Assembly: GCA_030601015.1 (NCBI GenBank)
Contig: JAUVUO010000042.1
Span: 1-8,527 of the forward strand
DNA length: 8,527 nt
Reading direction: 5' to 3'
Origin: Candidatus Omnitrophota bacterium
Lineage (GTDB): Bacteria > Omnitrophota > Gorgyraeia > Duberdicusellales > 4484-171
Positions 1 through 6,377 of the stretch are shown piece after piece (position 1 is the stretch's first letter; every line of letters begins with the position of its first letter). Both the position numbers and the translations under genes were made by a program. The notes beneath the pieces are model-generated. The model had not been told where the DNA came from, ran no database searches, and saw only the letters and a list, made by a program, of their open reading frames with translations.

Positions 1-11
1 GGACATCTCAT
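1..11 (-). CDS. nrdR: Start of probable NrdR, ribonucleotide reductase repressor (partial, runs off window)
   Basis: Only the first codons are visible: ATG AGA TGT CC, read leftwards from base 11. They encode Met-Arg-Cys-Pro, since CCN is always Pro. This is the typical opening of NrdR, whose N-terminal zinc ribbon begins M-[RKH]-C-P-x-C. The ATG lies 4 bases after the stop of the dCMP deaminase, so the two are translationally close. In many bacteria nrdR follows rpiB, glyA and a dCMP deaminase, the order seen here. NrdR senses ATP/dATP and represses ribonucleotide reductase genes, which fits the nucleotide theme. The call rests on four residues plus gene order. A different Cys-rich protein, or a start at the ATG at bases 6-4, cannot be excluded. 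Confidence 0.6.
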
Positions 12-15
12 ATTT

Positions 16-519
16 TCATTTTTTAAAATATATTTGGTTTTTTAATTTTCTAATCTTTAATTTTGCCTCTTTAATGAATTCTATTGCCATCTTATCAGGA
101 TAATCTCCTAAGACCACTACCTCTTTTATCCCGGCGTTTAAAATCATCTTCGCGCATATGGAACAAGGGGTATTGGTCACATAAATGATGCTTTCTTTTG
201 TTGATACCCCATGTAAAGCTGACTGTAAAATTACATTTTGTTCAGCATGGAGGCCCCTGCAAATCTCATGTCTCTGTCCTGAAGGAATATTTAATTTCTG
301 TCTTAAACATCCATTAACATCGCAATGTGTTATTCCTGAAGGCGCACCGTTATATCCCGTTGCAAGTATCCTCTTATCCTTAACCAAAACTGCTCCAACT
401 TTTCTTCTTAAACAAGTTGATCTTTCTGATACCAACAAAGCCGCTTTCATAAAGTATTGGTCCCAATTCGGCCGTATAATTTTTTTTACATGTGTACTTC
501 TATTTTTTTTTACTTTCAC
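16..519 (-). CDS. comEB: dCMP deaminase, ComEB type
   Basis: A zinc-dependent cytidine/deoxycytidylate deaminase, 167 aa, that converts dCMP to dUMP in the cytosol and feeds thymidylate synthase. The signature is clear: H91-A-E93 (zinc ligand His and proton-shuttling Glu), then T117-P-C119-S-I-C122 (zinc-binding PCxxC). The upstream substrate-binding region carries the usual N-G-A-P-S-G around residues 57-62 and a second Cys/His set (C66, C71, H84, C87), typical of this subgroup, that can hold a structural zinc. The family core normally begins near the R-P-N-W-D at residues 16-20. The first 15 residues are a basic extension. The start is GTG at 519 with no Shine-Dalgarno sequence and no ATG before Met24, so the start is uncertain. 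It begins 12 bases after the glyA stop and lies in the same reading frame as glyA. Identity is secure; the exact N-terminus is not. Confidence 0.93.
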   Translation of the reverse strand: MKVKKNRSTHVKKIIRPNWDQYFMKAALLVSERSTCLRRKVGAVLVKDKRILATGYNGAPSGITHCDVNGCLRQKLNIPSGQRHEICRGLHAEQNVILQSALHGVSTKESIIYVTNTPCSICAKMILNAGIKEVVVLGDYPDKMAIEFIKEAKLKIRKLKNQIYFKK

Positions 520-531
520 AGTTAGTTTTAT

Positions 532-1779
532 TTAATCTATATTTTCATATAAAGGATAATCACCGATAAAAGTTATCACTTCTTCTTTAATCTTTTTGAG
601 TTTGTCCGGATTATCTTTATTTTCAATCGCTGAGTCAATAAACTCAACAATTTTTTTAATTCCATCTTCTTTAATTCCTCTTGTTGTTATAGCCGGTGTT
701 CCTATTCTAATACCGCTTGCGATAGCCGGAGATTTAGTGTCAAAAGGGATAAGATTTTTATTTACCGTAATATTAACACTCTCTAAAAGAGCTGAAGCTT
801 GTTTACCGTTAATATTTTTTGACCTCAAATCTACAAGGAAAAGATGTGTGTCTGTACCTCCGCTTACTATTCTATATTTTTTCTCTGCCATAAAATCAGA
901 AAAATAAACCGCGTTTTTAATTACCTGTTTTTGATATTCAACAAAATCATTTTCTAAGGCTAAACCAAAAGCAACAGCTTTAGCTGCTATCACATGCATT
1001 AAAGGGCCTCCTTGAATACCGGGAAATACGGAGGTATTAATTTTTTTACCGAACTTCTCTTTTGCTAAAACAAATCCTCCTCTCGGGCCTCGTAATGTTT
1101 TATGTGTAGTTGAAGTAACAAATTCAGCATATTCACAAGGATTAGGATATAATTTTGCAGCTACCAAACCGGCAAAATGAGCCATATCTACTAAAAGATA
1201 AGCTCCAACCTTATCGGCGATTTCTCTAAATTTTTTAAAATCAATTATCCTGGGATACGCGCTGGCACCGGCAATTATCATTTTAGGTTTATTTTCTATT
1301 GCCAGCTGCTCTATTTCACTATAATCCAAACTTTCAGTATTCTTGTTTACTTTGTATGCAATTATATTATAAAATTTACCGCTAAAATTTAAAGGATGGC
1401 CGTGTGAAAGATGGCCTCCGCAAGCCAAATCCATAGCTAAAATTGTATCACCCGCGGACAAAACAGCCATCATAACCGCCATATTGGCCTGTGTTCCTGA
1501 ATGAGGCTGAACATTAGCATATTCTGCTCCAAAAAGTTTTTTTACCCGTTCAAGCGCTAATTCTTCTGCTGTATCTACATATTCACAGCCTCCGTACCAT
1601 CTGGCTTTAGGATATCCTTCGGCATATTTATTGGTTAACGGCGAACCTTGAGCTTCAAAAACTGAAGTTGATGTAAAATTCTCACTTGCAATTAACTCTA
1701 AATGTTCTCTTTGCCTCTTAAGTTCATTCATTATGCTACCGTAAATTTGCGGATCTTGCAGCTTCAAATCTTCAAACAT
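532..1779 (-). CDS. glyA: Serine hydroxymethyltransferase
   Basis: A PLP enzyme, 415 aa, the normal length for bacterial GlyA. It converts serine and tetrahydrofolate to glycine and 5,10-methylene-tetrahydrofolate. Visible motifs are E-L-I-A-S-E-N near residues 28-34, K-Y-A-E-G-Y-P with W-Y-G-G-C at 51-65, H-S-G-T-Q-A-N at 93-99, D-M-A-H-F-A-G around 198-204, and the PLP lysine K227 in [12 protein letters not shown]. The start chosen is ATG at 1779. It is preceded by a purine-rich Shine-Dalgarno region, gives the usual M-F-x-D-L-K opening, and overlaps the rpiB stop as ATGTTTGA. A TTG 15 bases upstream would add five basic residues and sits in the ribosome-binding region. Glycine is the substrate of PurD, and the C1 unit serves purine and thymidylate synthesis, which explains its place in this cluster. 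Confidence 0.97.
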   Translation of the reverse strand: MFEDLKLQDPQIYGSIMNELKRQREHLELIASENFTSTSVFEAQGSPLTNKYAEGYPKARWYGGCEYVDTAEELALERVKKLFGAEYANVQPHSGTQANMAVMMAVLSAGDTILAMDLACGGHLSHGHPLNFSGKFYNIIAYKVNKNTESLDYSEIEQLAIENKPKMIIAGASAYPRIIDFKKFREIADKVGAYLLVDMAHFAGLVAAKLYPNPCEYAEFVTSTTHKTLRGPRGGFVLAKEKFGKKINTSVFPGIQGGPLMHVIAAKAVAFGLALENDFVEYQKQVIKNAVYFSDFMAEKKYRIVSGGTDTHLFLVDLRSKNINGKQASALLESVNITVNKNLIPFDTKSPAIASGIRIGTPAITTRGIKEDGIKKIVEFIDSAIENKDNPDKLKKIKEEVITFIGDYPLYENID

Positions 1780-2221
1780 TTTCCCTCTCCTCAATTTCTC
1801 TTATTTTTCTGACTCTTCTCAAATGTCTTCCGCCTTCAAATTCTTCTTTTAACCATCGGGAAACAATTTTTTTCATATAATCGGCTTTAAACAAATATGA
1901 AGGCAAAACCAAAGCATTACTATTATTATGCCGTCTGGACATATACGCGCTTTTCAAATTATACGCTAAGGCGGCTCTTATCCCTTTAACTTTATTAGCA
2001 GCCATACAGCTTCCTTCTCCTGTATAACAAATGATAATAGCTCTATCAGCCTTCTTATCTCTAACAGACTTTGATGCCATATAAGTATAATCCGGATAAT
2101 CGCAAGGTTCTGTTGAATGTGTTCCGTAATCAACAACTGTATAACCTTTCTCTTCTAAATATTTAATTAAGATATTTTTTAATTTAAATCCCCTATGGTC
2201 ACATGCCAGTGCTATTCTCAT
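1772..2221 (-). CDS. rpiB: Ribose-5-phosphate isomerase B
   Basis: RpiB/LacAB-family sugar-phosphate isomerase, 149 aa, full length. It interconverts ribulose-5-phosphate and ribose-5-phosphate and so supplies the PRPP precursor. Visible are A-C-D8-H9-R-G-F at the N-terminus, D-Y-P-D at 41-44, the catalytic-type Cys C65 followed by T67-G68 and A-A-N-K at 74-77, S-R-R-H98-N-N with the expected active-site His, and E-G-G-R-H-L-R-R-V near residues 129-137. The Cys loop is unusual: C-Y-T-G-E-G-S-C replaces the common C-G-T-G-I-G-M-S, placing Tyr66 and Glu69 where Gly and Ile are usual. The ATG at 2221 is preceded by AGGGGAAAA. The stop overlaps the glyA start by 8 bases. A sugar other than ribose is possible given the loop, but the pentose role fits the neighbours. 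Confidence 0.93.
   Translation of the reverse strand: MRIALACDHRGFKLKNILIKYLEEKGYTVVDYGTHSTEPCDYPDYTYMASKSVRDKKADRAIIICYTGEGSCMAANKVKGIRAALAYNLKSAYMSRRHNNSNALVLPSYLFKADYMKKIVSRWLKEEFEGGRHLRRVRKIREIEERENV
1783..1791 (-). promoter_or_regulatory. Ribosome binding site of glyA, inside rpiB
   Basis: The minus strand reads AGGAGAGGG followed by AAA and the ATG at 1779. It lies within the last codons of rpiB, so glyA is probably translated by coupling. It fixes the glyA start at 1779 rather than at the TTG at 1794, which would lie upstream of this site. Confidence 0.7.
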
Positions 2222-2267
2222 TTTTCCCCTAAGTATTTATTCGATTATTATTATATATATTCAAAAC

Positions 2268-3335
2268 TTAAATCCACTCTACAAGTTCCAATATAGCTTC
2301 TTTAAGGGTAGTATAAACTTTCTCATAAAAACAATGGTCTTTACCTATAGGATCTGGAATATCTTTTTCTATTATCGAAGGTAAAAACTTTTTCAAGTTA
2401 AAAACTCTGCCCTCTGTAGTGGGCTCAAATTCTAAAATATATTTACTCTGTCTATCTTCCATGGTAAAGATAAAATCAGAGGATAAAAGTATGTTTCTAT
2501 CTATTTTTTTAGATACAAATCCTTCAACTTTTATGTCTTCTTTATCTTTTAAAATAGTAATAACATTTGATGCGGCATATAAGCCGGAAAAAGTCGAAAT
2601 CCCCCTTGATATAATTTCATATCTGCTAGAGGCGTAAGGTTTAACCTGACCCAAATATTTTTTTAACAAATACTCTGCCATTGGTGAACGGCAGCTATTG
2701 CCGGTACAAACAAAAAGAATACGTTTTTTAATAAAAGTAAGTGCTAAATCTTTTTCTTTTATATTTCCTTCACGCAAAATCTTAAACGGTTTAAAAGTCA
2801 AATCAATAACAGTAGAAGGCTGATTTTTTGAACATTCCCCCCCGTCAACTATCAAATCAATTTTACCATCAAATACTGTTTGTACTTCTTCAGCGGTTAC
2901 GGAATCTTTTTCGCCGCTTAAATTAGCAGAAGGAAGATAAACCGGAAAGTTCAATTCTTTTAGTATTTCTCTGGTTATAACGTTTGAGGGTATCCTTATT
3001 CCCAACTTTTGATTTCCATCAATATAATAAATAATCGTTAAAGGGCCCGGCCAAAAATTTTCCATTATTCTATAACCAAAAGGCGGTAATGTTTGAAAAT
3101 AATTATTTATCACCTTATCGGCACTAAATAAGGCATAAGAAAAAGGTTTATCTTCCTGCCTATTTTTTACTTCATATAATTTATTTAATACTTCGTTTTT
3201 ATCAACAAGCCCTCCAAGTCCGTACACAGTTTCTGTAGGTAAAGCAACTATACCTCCGCGGCTAAGCACATCCACTGCCTTTTTAATAAGCATATAATCT
3301 ATATTTTTTGGATTAATAATAATTTTTTCGGTCAT
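2268..3335 (-). CDS. tsaC: Fusion: threonylcarbamoyl-AMP synthase (TsaC/Sua5/YrdC) + low-molecular-weight protein phosphatase
   Basis: One uninterrupted 355-aa frame with two domains. Residues about 7-195 are a YrdC/Sua5 domain. Its motifs are A-L-P-T-E-T-V-Y-G-L-G at 31-41, K-x-R with K-P-F-S-Y-A-L at 57-69, W-P-G-P-L-T at 95-100, R-I-P at 114-116, P-S-A-N-L-S-G at 135-141 and S-T-V-I-D-L at 174-179. This domain makes threonylcarbamoyl-AMP from Thr, bicarbonate and ATP for tRNA t6A. Residues about 203-355 are an LMW phosphatase. The P-loop is C210-T-G-N-S-C-R216-S (CX5R), and the general-acid Asp is D328 in D-P-I-G. Position 214 is Ser, where the Bacillus arginine phosphatase YwlE has Thr. 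The second domain occupies the place of the unrelated C-terminal domain of long Sua5 proteins. The ATG at 3335 is 2 bases after the purE stop, and AAAGG in the last purE codons serves as a weak ribosome-binding site. Both domains look catalytically intact; the phosphatase substrate is unknown. Confidence 0.93.
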   Translation of the reverse strand: MTEKIIINPKNIDYMLIKKAVDVLSRGGIVALPTETVYGLGGLVDKNEVLNKLYEVKNRQEDKPFSYALFSADKVINNYFQTLPPFGYRIMENFWPGPLTIIYYIDGNQKLGIRIPSNVITREILKELNFPVYLPSANLSGEKDSVTAEEVQTVFDGKIDLIVDGGECSKNQPSTVIDLTFKPFKILREGNIKEKDLALTFIKKRILFVCTGNSCRSPMAEYLLKKYLGQVKPYASSRYEIISRGISTFSGLYAASNVITILKDKEDIKVEGFVSKKIDRNILLSSDFIFTMEDRQSKYILEFEPTTEGRVFNLKKFLPSIIEKDIPDPIGKDHCFYEKVYTTLKEAILELVEWI

Positions 3336-3337
3336 AA

Positions 3338-3796
3338 TCAGCCTTTAAATTTATCTTTTACTTTTTTTAATTTTACCGCGTATTTTTTATTTTTTAAAGA
3401 AATAATTTGTAAAGAAAAAATAATCGCGTTTATAAACCCGCTCTTTCCAACACCGGTTGTTGCTAATCCTAACCCTTTAGGAGTGCTGACTATAGATAAA
3501 AGCGCATCTAATCCATCAAGAATTCCGCCTTTCAACGCAACGCCTATAACAGGGATATTGACATAAGATGCCACAAATCCCGGCAAAGCAGCTGCCAACC
3601 CGGCACAAGCGATCACAACTTCTACTCCTTCTTTCTCTATACCCAAACATAATTTTCTGAGTTTTTCAGGATTTCTATGGGCTGAAATAATTTCTAATTT
3701 ATATGATATTTTAAATTCTTTTAAAATGTCTAAGCCTAACTTAATTTGATCTACATCGCTCTTACTTCCTAAAATAATTACTATTTTTTCTTCCAT
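3338..3796 (-). CDS. purE: 5-(carboxyamino)imidazole ribonucleotide mutase / AIR carboxylase, PurE
   Basis: PurE-family protein, 152 aa from the chosen start, acting at the carboxylation step that gives CAIR. Visible are G10-S-K-S-D14 near the N-terminus, S38-A-H40-R-N-P with the catalytic His, L71-P-G73, P-V-I-G-V at 82-86 and D-A-L-L-S-I-V at 97-103. Class I enzymes usually read G-A-G-G-A-A-H-L-P-G. Here it is C-A-G-L-A-A-A-L-P-G, so the second conserved His is Ala70. It also lacks the A-G-R-S-N signature I associate with CO2-using class II enzymes, so class assignment is open. No purK is visible beside it. The start chosen is ATG at 3796, just after a strong AAGGAGG. The TTG at 3814 lies upstream of that site. 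It heads the second half of the cluster after a spacer of about 220 bases, so it may have its own promoter. Confidence 0.92.
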   Translation of the reverse strand: MEEKIVIILGSKSDVDQIKLGLDILKEFKISYKLEIISAHRNPEKLRKLCLGIEKEGVEVVIACAGLAAALPGFVASYVNIPVIGVALKGGILDGLDALLSIVSTPKGLGLATTGVGKSGFINAIIFSLQIISLKNKKYAVKLKKVKDKFKG

Positions 3797-3801
3797 TAAC
3801 T

Positions 3802-3808
3802 CCTCCTT
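3802..3808 (-). promoter_or_regulatory. Strong ribosome binding site of purE
   Basis: The minus strand reads AAGGAGG, then five bases (AGTTA), then the ATG at 3796. This near-perfect Shine-Dalgarno sequence decides the purE start and rules out the longer version from the TTG at 3814. Confidence 0.85.
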
Positions 3809-3840
3809 AAACAAGAATAAGTATTGTCACAAATATCCTC

Positions 3841-3870
3841 TGTATTTTTATATAATTGCTTGTATTTTTA
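3841..3870 (-). repeat. 10-bp direct repeat upstream of purE, 20-bp period
   Basis: TAAAAATACA occurs twice on the minus strand (3870-3861 and 3850-3841), separated by exactly ten bases (AGCAATTATA). The two copies lie two helical turns apart on the same DNA face, about 45 to 75 bases upstream of the purE ATG. This spacing suits a tandem operator or promoter-proximal site, but the tract is very A/T-rich and chance is a real alternative. I see no convincing -35/-10 pair. Confidence 0.35.
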
Positions 3871-3916
3871 AAAATTTTTGGTTTTATATTTTAACATCCT
3901 AAATAAAATCCCCCTA

Positions 3917-4016
3917 CCCCCTTTTTCTAAGGGGAGAATTGTCTTTTTTAAAGCAGAAAACTTGTTATCCTTTTTCAAAGGAGAACCATTGCCGCTTTTT
4001 TTCAAATCGGAAATGG
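3917..4016. repeat. Degenerate tandem array of four small palindromes between purD and purE
   Basis: Four imperfect copies share a core of TTTTT(C)AAA-GGAGAA-TTG, with the T-runs starting at about 3922, 3944, 3971 and 3998 (steps of 22, 27 and 27 bases). Each copy keeps a self-complementary arm although its sequence differs. The arms are CCCCTT/AAGGGG at 3918-3934, CTTT/AAAG at 3943-3953, TCCTTT/AAAGGA at 3968-3982 and CCG-TTT/AAA-CGG at 3992-4010. The array follows purD directly and contrasts with the tight gene packing elsewhere. It resembles a dispersed intergenic palindromic (REP- or MITE-like) element or its remains. It could equally work as an RNA-stabilising or attenuating 3' structure. 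Confidence 0.55.
3986..4016 (-). terminator. Imperfect hairpin immediately after purD (possible weak terminator)
   Basis: Bases 3986-3990 (CCATT) pair with 4012-4016 (AATGG), 3992-3994 (CCG) with 4008-4010 (CGG), and 3996-3998 (TTT) with 4004-4006 (AAA), leaving two single mismatches and a 5-base loop. The stem begins three bases after the purD stop. On the transcribed strand no run of U follows it, so strong intrinsic termination is unlikely. It is also the last member of the palindrome array. A processing or stability element is as likely as a terminator. Confidence 0.25.
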
Positions 4017-4019
4017 CAC

Positions 4020-5318
4020 TTATAGGTTAACCTGTTGTAATGCTCTATACCCAATATCTTTTCTATAAAACATTTTATCAAATGTTATTACTTTTATTGC
4101 TTGATAAACCTTTTCTTGAGCTTCTTTTATATTGGTACCCAGACTTACAACAGTTAACACTCTCCCTCCGGTAGTAACAATTTTATTATCTTCTGATTCG
4201 GACTGACTTAAAGCTTTTGTCCCGGCATGAAAAACAAAAACATCTTTTATTTTTTTTATTTGTTCTAATCCAAAAATTTGTTTGTTTTTTTCGTAACTGC
4301 CGGGATATCCGCCTGAGGCTAAGACAACACTAATACAAAATCTGTTATCCCACTCTATTGCGGTATTTTCTAAATCACCATTTATAGTGTCTAACATAAT
4401 CCTCACTAAATCGCTCTTAAATTTTGGTAAAATAGCTTGCGTTTCCGGATCACCAAATCTAACATTATATTCTAAAACATAAGGCTGATTATTTTTTATC
4501 ATCAACCCGCCGTAAAGTATGCCTTTATAAACTTTTCCTTCTTGACTTAATCCCTCAATAAGAGGTTTAAAGGCTTCTTTTATGATTTGATTAAAACTTT
4601 CTTTATTCACTAAAGGCGCAGGAGCATATGCTCCCATCCCCCCGGTATTAGGCCCTTTGTCTCCGTCAAAAGCTCTTTTATGGTCTTGTGATGATACTAA
4701 AGGTAAAATAGTTTTTCCGTCAGTAAATATTAAAACCGAAACTTCTTCCCCTTCAATTAAATCCTCTATAATAATTTTTCCCCCCGCGTCACCAAACTGT
4801 TTGTCTATTATTATAGAATCTATAGCTTGAAAAGCTTCTTCTTTTGTATCACAAAGAATAACCCCTTTGCCTGCAGCTAATCCATCAGCTTTAATCACTA
4901 ATGGTAACCCTTTTCGCAAAACGTACTGTTTAGCTTCGTCGGATTCGGTAAAGGTTTCAAAATCAGCGGTGGGAACACCATATTTGAGCATTACTTCCTT
5001 GGAATAAATTTTGCTTCCTTCTAATAACGCTAAATCTTTTTTAGGGCCAAAAATTTTCAATCCTTTTTGTTCAAACCTATCTACAATTCCTAATACTAAT
5101 GGAACTTCAGGGCCAACTACAGTAAGATCTATATTTTCTTTTAAAGCAAATTCCAATAAAGAATCGATATCATCTGCTTGAATGTTTATGTTTTCGGCAA
5201 TTTTAAAGGTTCCGCCATTACCGGGAGCACAATAAATCTTATCGACTAAAGAAGATTGAAAAATTTTCCATACTAAACAATGTTCTCTCCCTCCTGAACC
5301 GACAACTAAAATTTTCAC
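4020..5318 (-). CDS. purD: Phosphoribosylamine-glycine ligase (GAR synthetase)
   Basis: ATP-grasp ligase, 432 aa, full length. It joins phosphoribosylamine, glycine and ATP to give GAR in the second step of purine synthesis. The N-domain opens with V-V-G-S-G-G-R-E-H at residues 5-13 and has V-G-P-E-V-P-L at 68-74. The ATP-grasp core has K143-A-D-G-L-A-A-G-K-G at 143-152, S-Q-D-H-K-R-A-F-D-G-D at 210-220, G-P-N-T-G-G-M-G-A-Y at 222-231 and the metal-binding E-Y-N-V-R-F-G-D-P-E-T near 283-293. The C-domain has F-H-A-G-T and T-T-G-G-R-V-L. The start is GTG at 5318, preceded by AAGGAG at a 10-base spacing. It follows purM by 57 bases with no obvious terminator between them. Its glycine could come from GlyA in the same cluster. 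Nothing is missing in the active site. Confidence 0.97.
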   Translation of the reverse strand: MKILVVGSGGREHCLVWKIFQSSLVDKIYCAPGNGGTFKIAENINIQADDIDSLLEFALKENIDLTVVGPEVPLVLGIVDRFEQKGLKIFGPKKDLALLEGSKIYSKEVMLKYGVPTADFETFTESDEAKQYVLRKGLPLVIKADGLAAGKGVILCDTKEEAFQAIDSIIIDKQFGDAGGKIIIEDLIEGEEVSVLIFTDGKTILPLVSSQDHKRAFDGDKGPNTGGMGAYAPAPLVNKESFNQIIKEAFKPLIEGLSQEGKVYKGILYGGLMIKNNQPYVLEYNVRFGDPETQAILPKFKSDLVRIMLDTINGDLENTAIEWDNRFCISVVLASGGYPGSYEKNKQIFGLEQIKKIKDVFVFHAGTKALSQSESEDNKIVTTGGRVLTVVSLGTNIKEAQEKVYQAIKVITFDKMFYRKDIGYRALQQVNL

Positions 5319-5328
5319 CTTTATTTGT

Positions 5329-5334
5329 CTCCTT
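5329..5334 (-). promoter_or_regulatory. Ribosome binding site of purD (GTG start)
   Basis: AAGGAG on the minus strand stands 10 bases ahead of the GTG at 5318. The spacing is slightly long, but the site supports GTG as the real start, giving the conserved M-K-I-L-V-V-G-S-G-G opening. Confidence 0.7.
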
Positions 5335-5375
5335 TTTACTTATTTTATTTTATAAAAAAATATTTCTAGGGCAAA

Positions 5376-6377
5376 TTAGACTAACCGCATTTTTTTGTTT
5401 GATTTTACTACTTCTCCGATAATATGAGTGTTATAACTTCTATTCAAATGAGCAACTACTTTAGCGGCACTGTTTTTATTCACTACAACTATCATTCCTA
5501 TTCCCATATTAAAAACGGTATACATTTCTTTTTCTGTAATCCCGCCTTTTTCTCTCATAATCTTAAAAACTGAAGGAACATCCCAGGATTTTTTATTAAT
5601 CACCATACCTAAACCTTTAGATAAAATTTTTGTGGCTTTACTATAAAAAGCTCCGCCGGTTATATGAGCTATACCTTTAACAGCTGAATATCTATCTTCT
5701 TTGGCTAATAATGACATTATTACTTTTACATATATCCTGGTTGGTTCAAGTAACTCTTTAGAATATTTTTTTATATCTCTACTGCTGAATACTTTTCGTA
5801 CCAAGGAAAACCCGTTAGAATGAAGGCCCGATGATTCTATTCCAATAATGATATCTCCTGATTTTATTTTAGTCCCGTCAATTATTCTAGTTTTATCTAC
5901 TATACCGACTGAAAAGCCTGCCAAATCATACTCATTTTCCCCATACATACCGGGCATCTCTGCTGTTTCACCGCCTAAAAGAGAACAGTTTGACTGTGTT
6001 AACCCGTTTTTTATGCCTTCGGCAACTTTTAATAATACTTTGGGATTTAATTTTCCACAAGCTATATAATCTAAAAAGAATAATGGCTTAGCTCCTAAAC
6101 AAATGATATCATTAACATTCATAGCGACTAAATCTACACCTATTGTATTATGTATATTGAGGGATTGAGCTAATAATAATTTAGTACCTACCCCATCGGT
6201 TGACGATACGACTACCGGATTTTTAATTTTTTTAGTAAAAGGCTGTAAATCAAATAAAGACCCAAAAGCAGCTGCTTTATTTATTTTACTCTGCCCAAAA
6301 ATATTTTTAACACCTTTAACAAATTCATCAGCTTTGTTTATATTAACACCGGATTTTTTGTAAGTAATATTTTTCAT
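5376..6377 (-). CDS. purM: Phosphoribosylformylglycinamidine cyclo-ligase (AIR synthetase)
   Basis: PurM, 333 aa, closes the imidazole ring of FGAM with ATP to give AIR. Typical motifs are Y-K-K-S-G-V-N-I at 6-13, S59-T-D-G-V-G-T-K66, G80-V-D-L-V-A-M-N-V-N-D-I91, G135-G-E-T-A-E-M-P-G-M-Y145, D-L-A-G-F-S-V-G at 151-158, S-S-G-L-H-S-N-G-F-S-L at 182-192 and F-N-M-G-I-G-M at 289-295. One deviation is A-H-I-T-G-G-A-F at 237-244, where the family normally has T-G-G-G. The N-P-R that usually follows is also absent. The ATG at 6377 has an in-frame TAA one codon upstream (6383-6381), so it cannot start earlier, yet no Shine-Dalgarno sequence is visible. It follows purF by 40 A/T-rich bases, so translation may depend on unstructured leader RNA or on purF. 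Slightly shorter than the usual 340-350 aa, but complete. Confidence 0.96.
   Translation of the reverse strand: MKNITYKKSGVNINKADEFVKGVKNIFGQSKINKAAAFGSLFDLQPFTKKIKNPVVVSSTDGVGTKLLLAQSLNIHNTIGVDLVAMNVNDIICLGAKPLFFLDYIACGKLNPKVLLKVAEGIKNGLTQSNCSLLGGETAEMPGMYGENEYDLAGFSVGIVDKTRIIDGTKIKSGDIIIGIESSGLHSNGFSLVRKVFSSRDIKKYSKELLEPTRIYVKVIMSLLAKEDRYSAVKGIAHITGGAFYSKATKILSKGLGMVINKKSWDVPSVFKIMREKGGITEKEMYTVFNMGIGMIVVVNKNSAAKVVAHLNRSYNTHIIGEVVKSNKKMRLV

Noticed and set aside
185..535. Plus-strand open frame opposite the dCMP deaminase
   Set aside because: It is antisense to a gene with clear zinc-binding motifs, resembles no family I know, and is explained by low-complexity T-rich codons on the opposite strand.
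596..907. Plus-strand open frame opposite the end of glyA
   Set aside because: Shadow of the GlyA coding sequence, with no ribosome-binding site or recognisable domain.
2222..2267. Promoter or terminator between the TsaC fusion and rpiB
   Set aside because: The 46-base gap is A/T-rich, with no hairpin and no convincing -35/-10 pair.
2419..2637. Plus-strand 72-aa frame opposite the phosphatase domain
   Set aside because: Antisense to conserved LMW phosphatase sequence, with no supporting signal.
3917..4016. CRISPR array
   Set aside because: The units are short, degenerate, nearly contiguous and palindromic, with no unique spacers of constant length and no cas genes nearby.
3797..4019. Purine riboswitch or other known leader RNA upstream of purE
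   Set aside because: I looked for a paired P1 helix with the conserved purine-aptamer core and found none. The region holds only short palindromes and A/T-rich repeats.
5848..6069. Plus-strand 73-aa frame opposite purM
   Set aside because: Antisense to the conserved G-G-E-T-A-E-M-P-G-M-Y region of PurM; a shadow.
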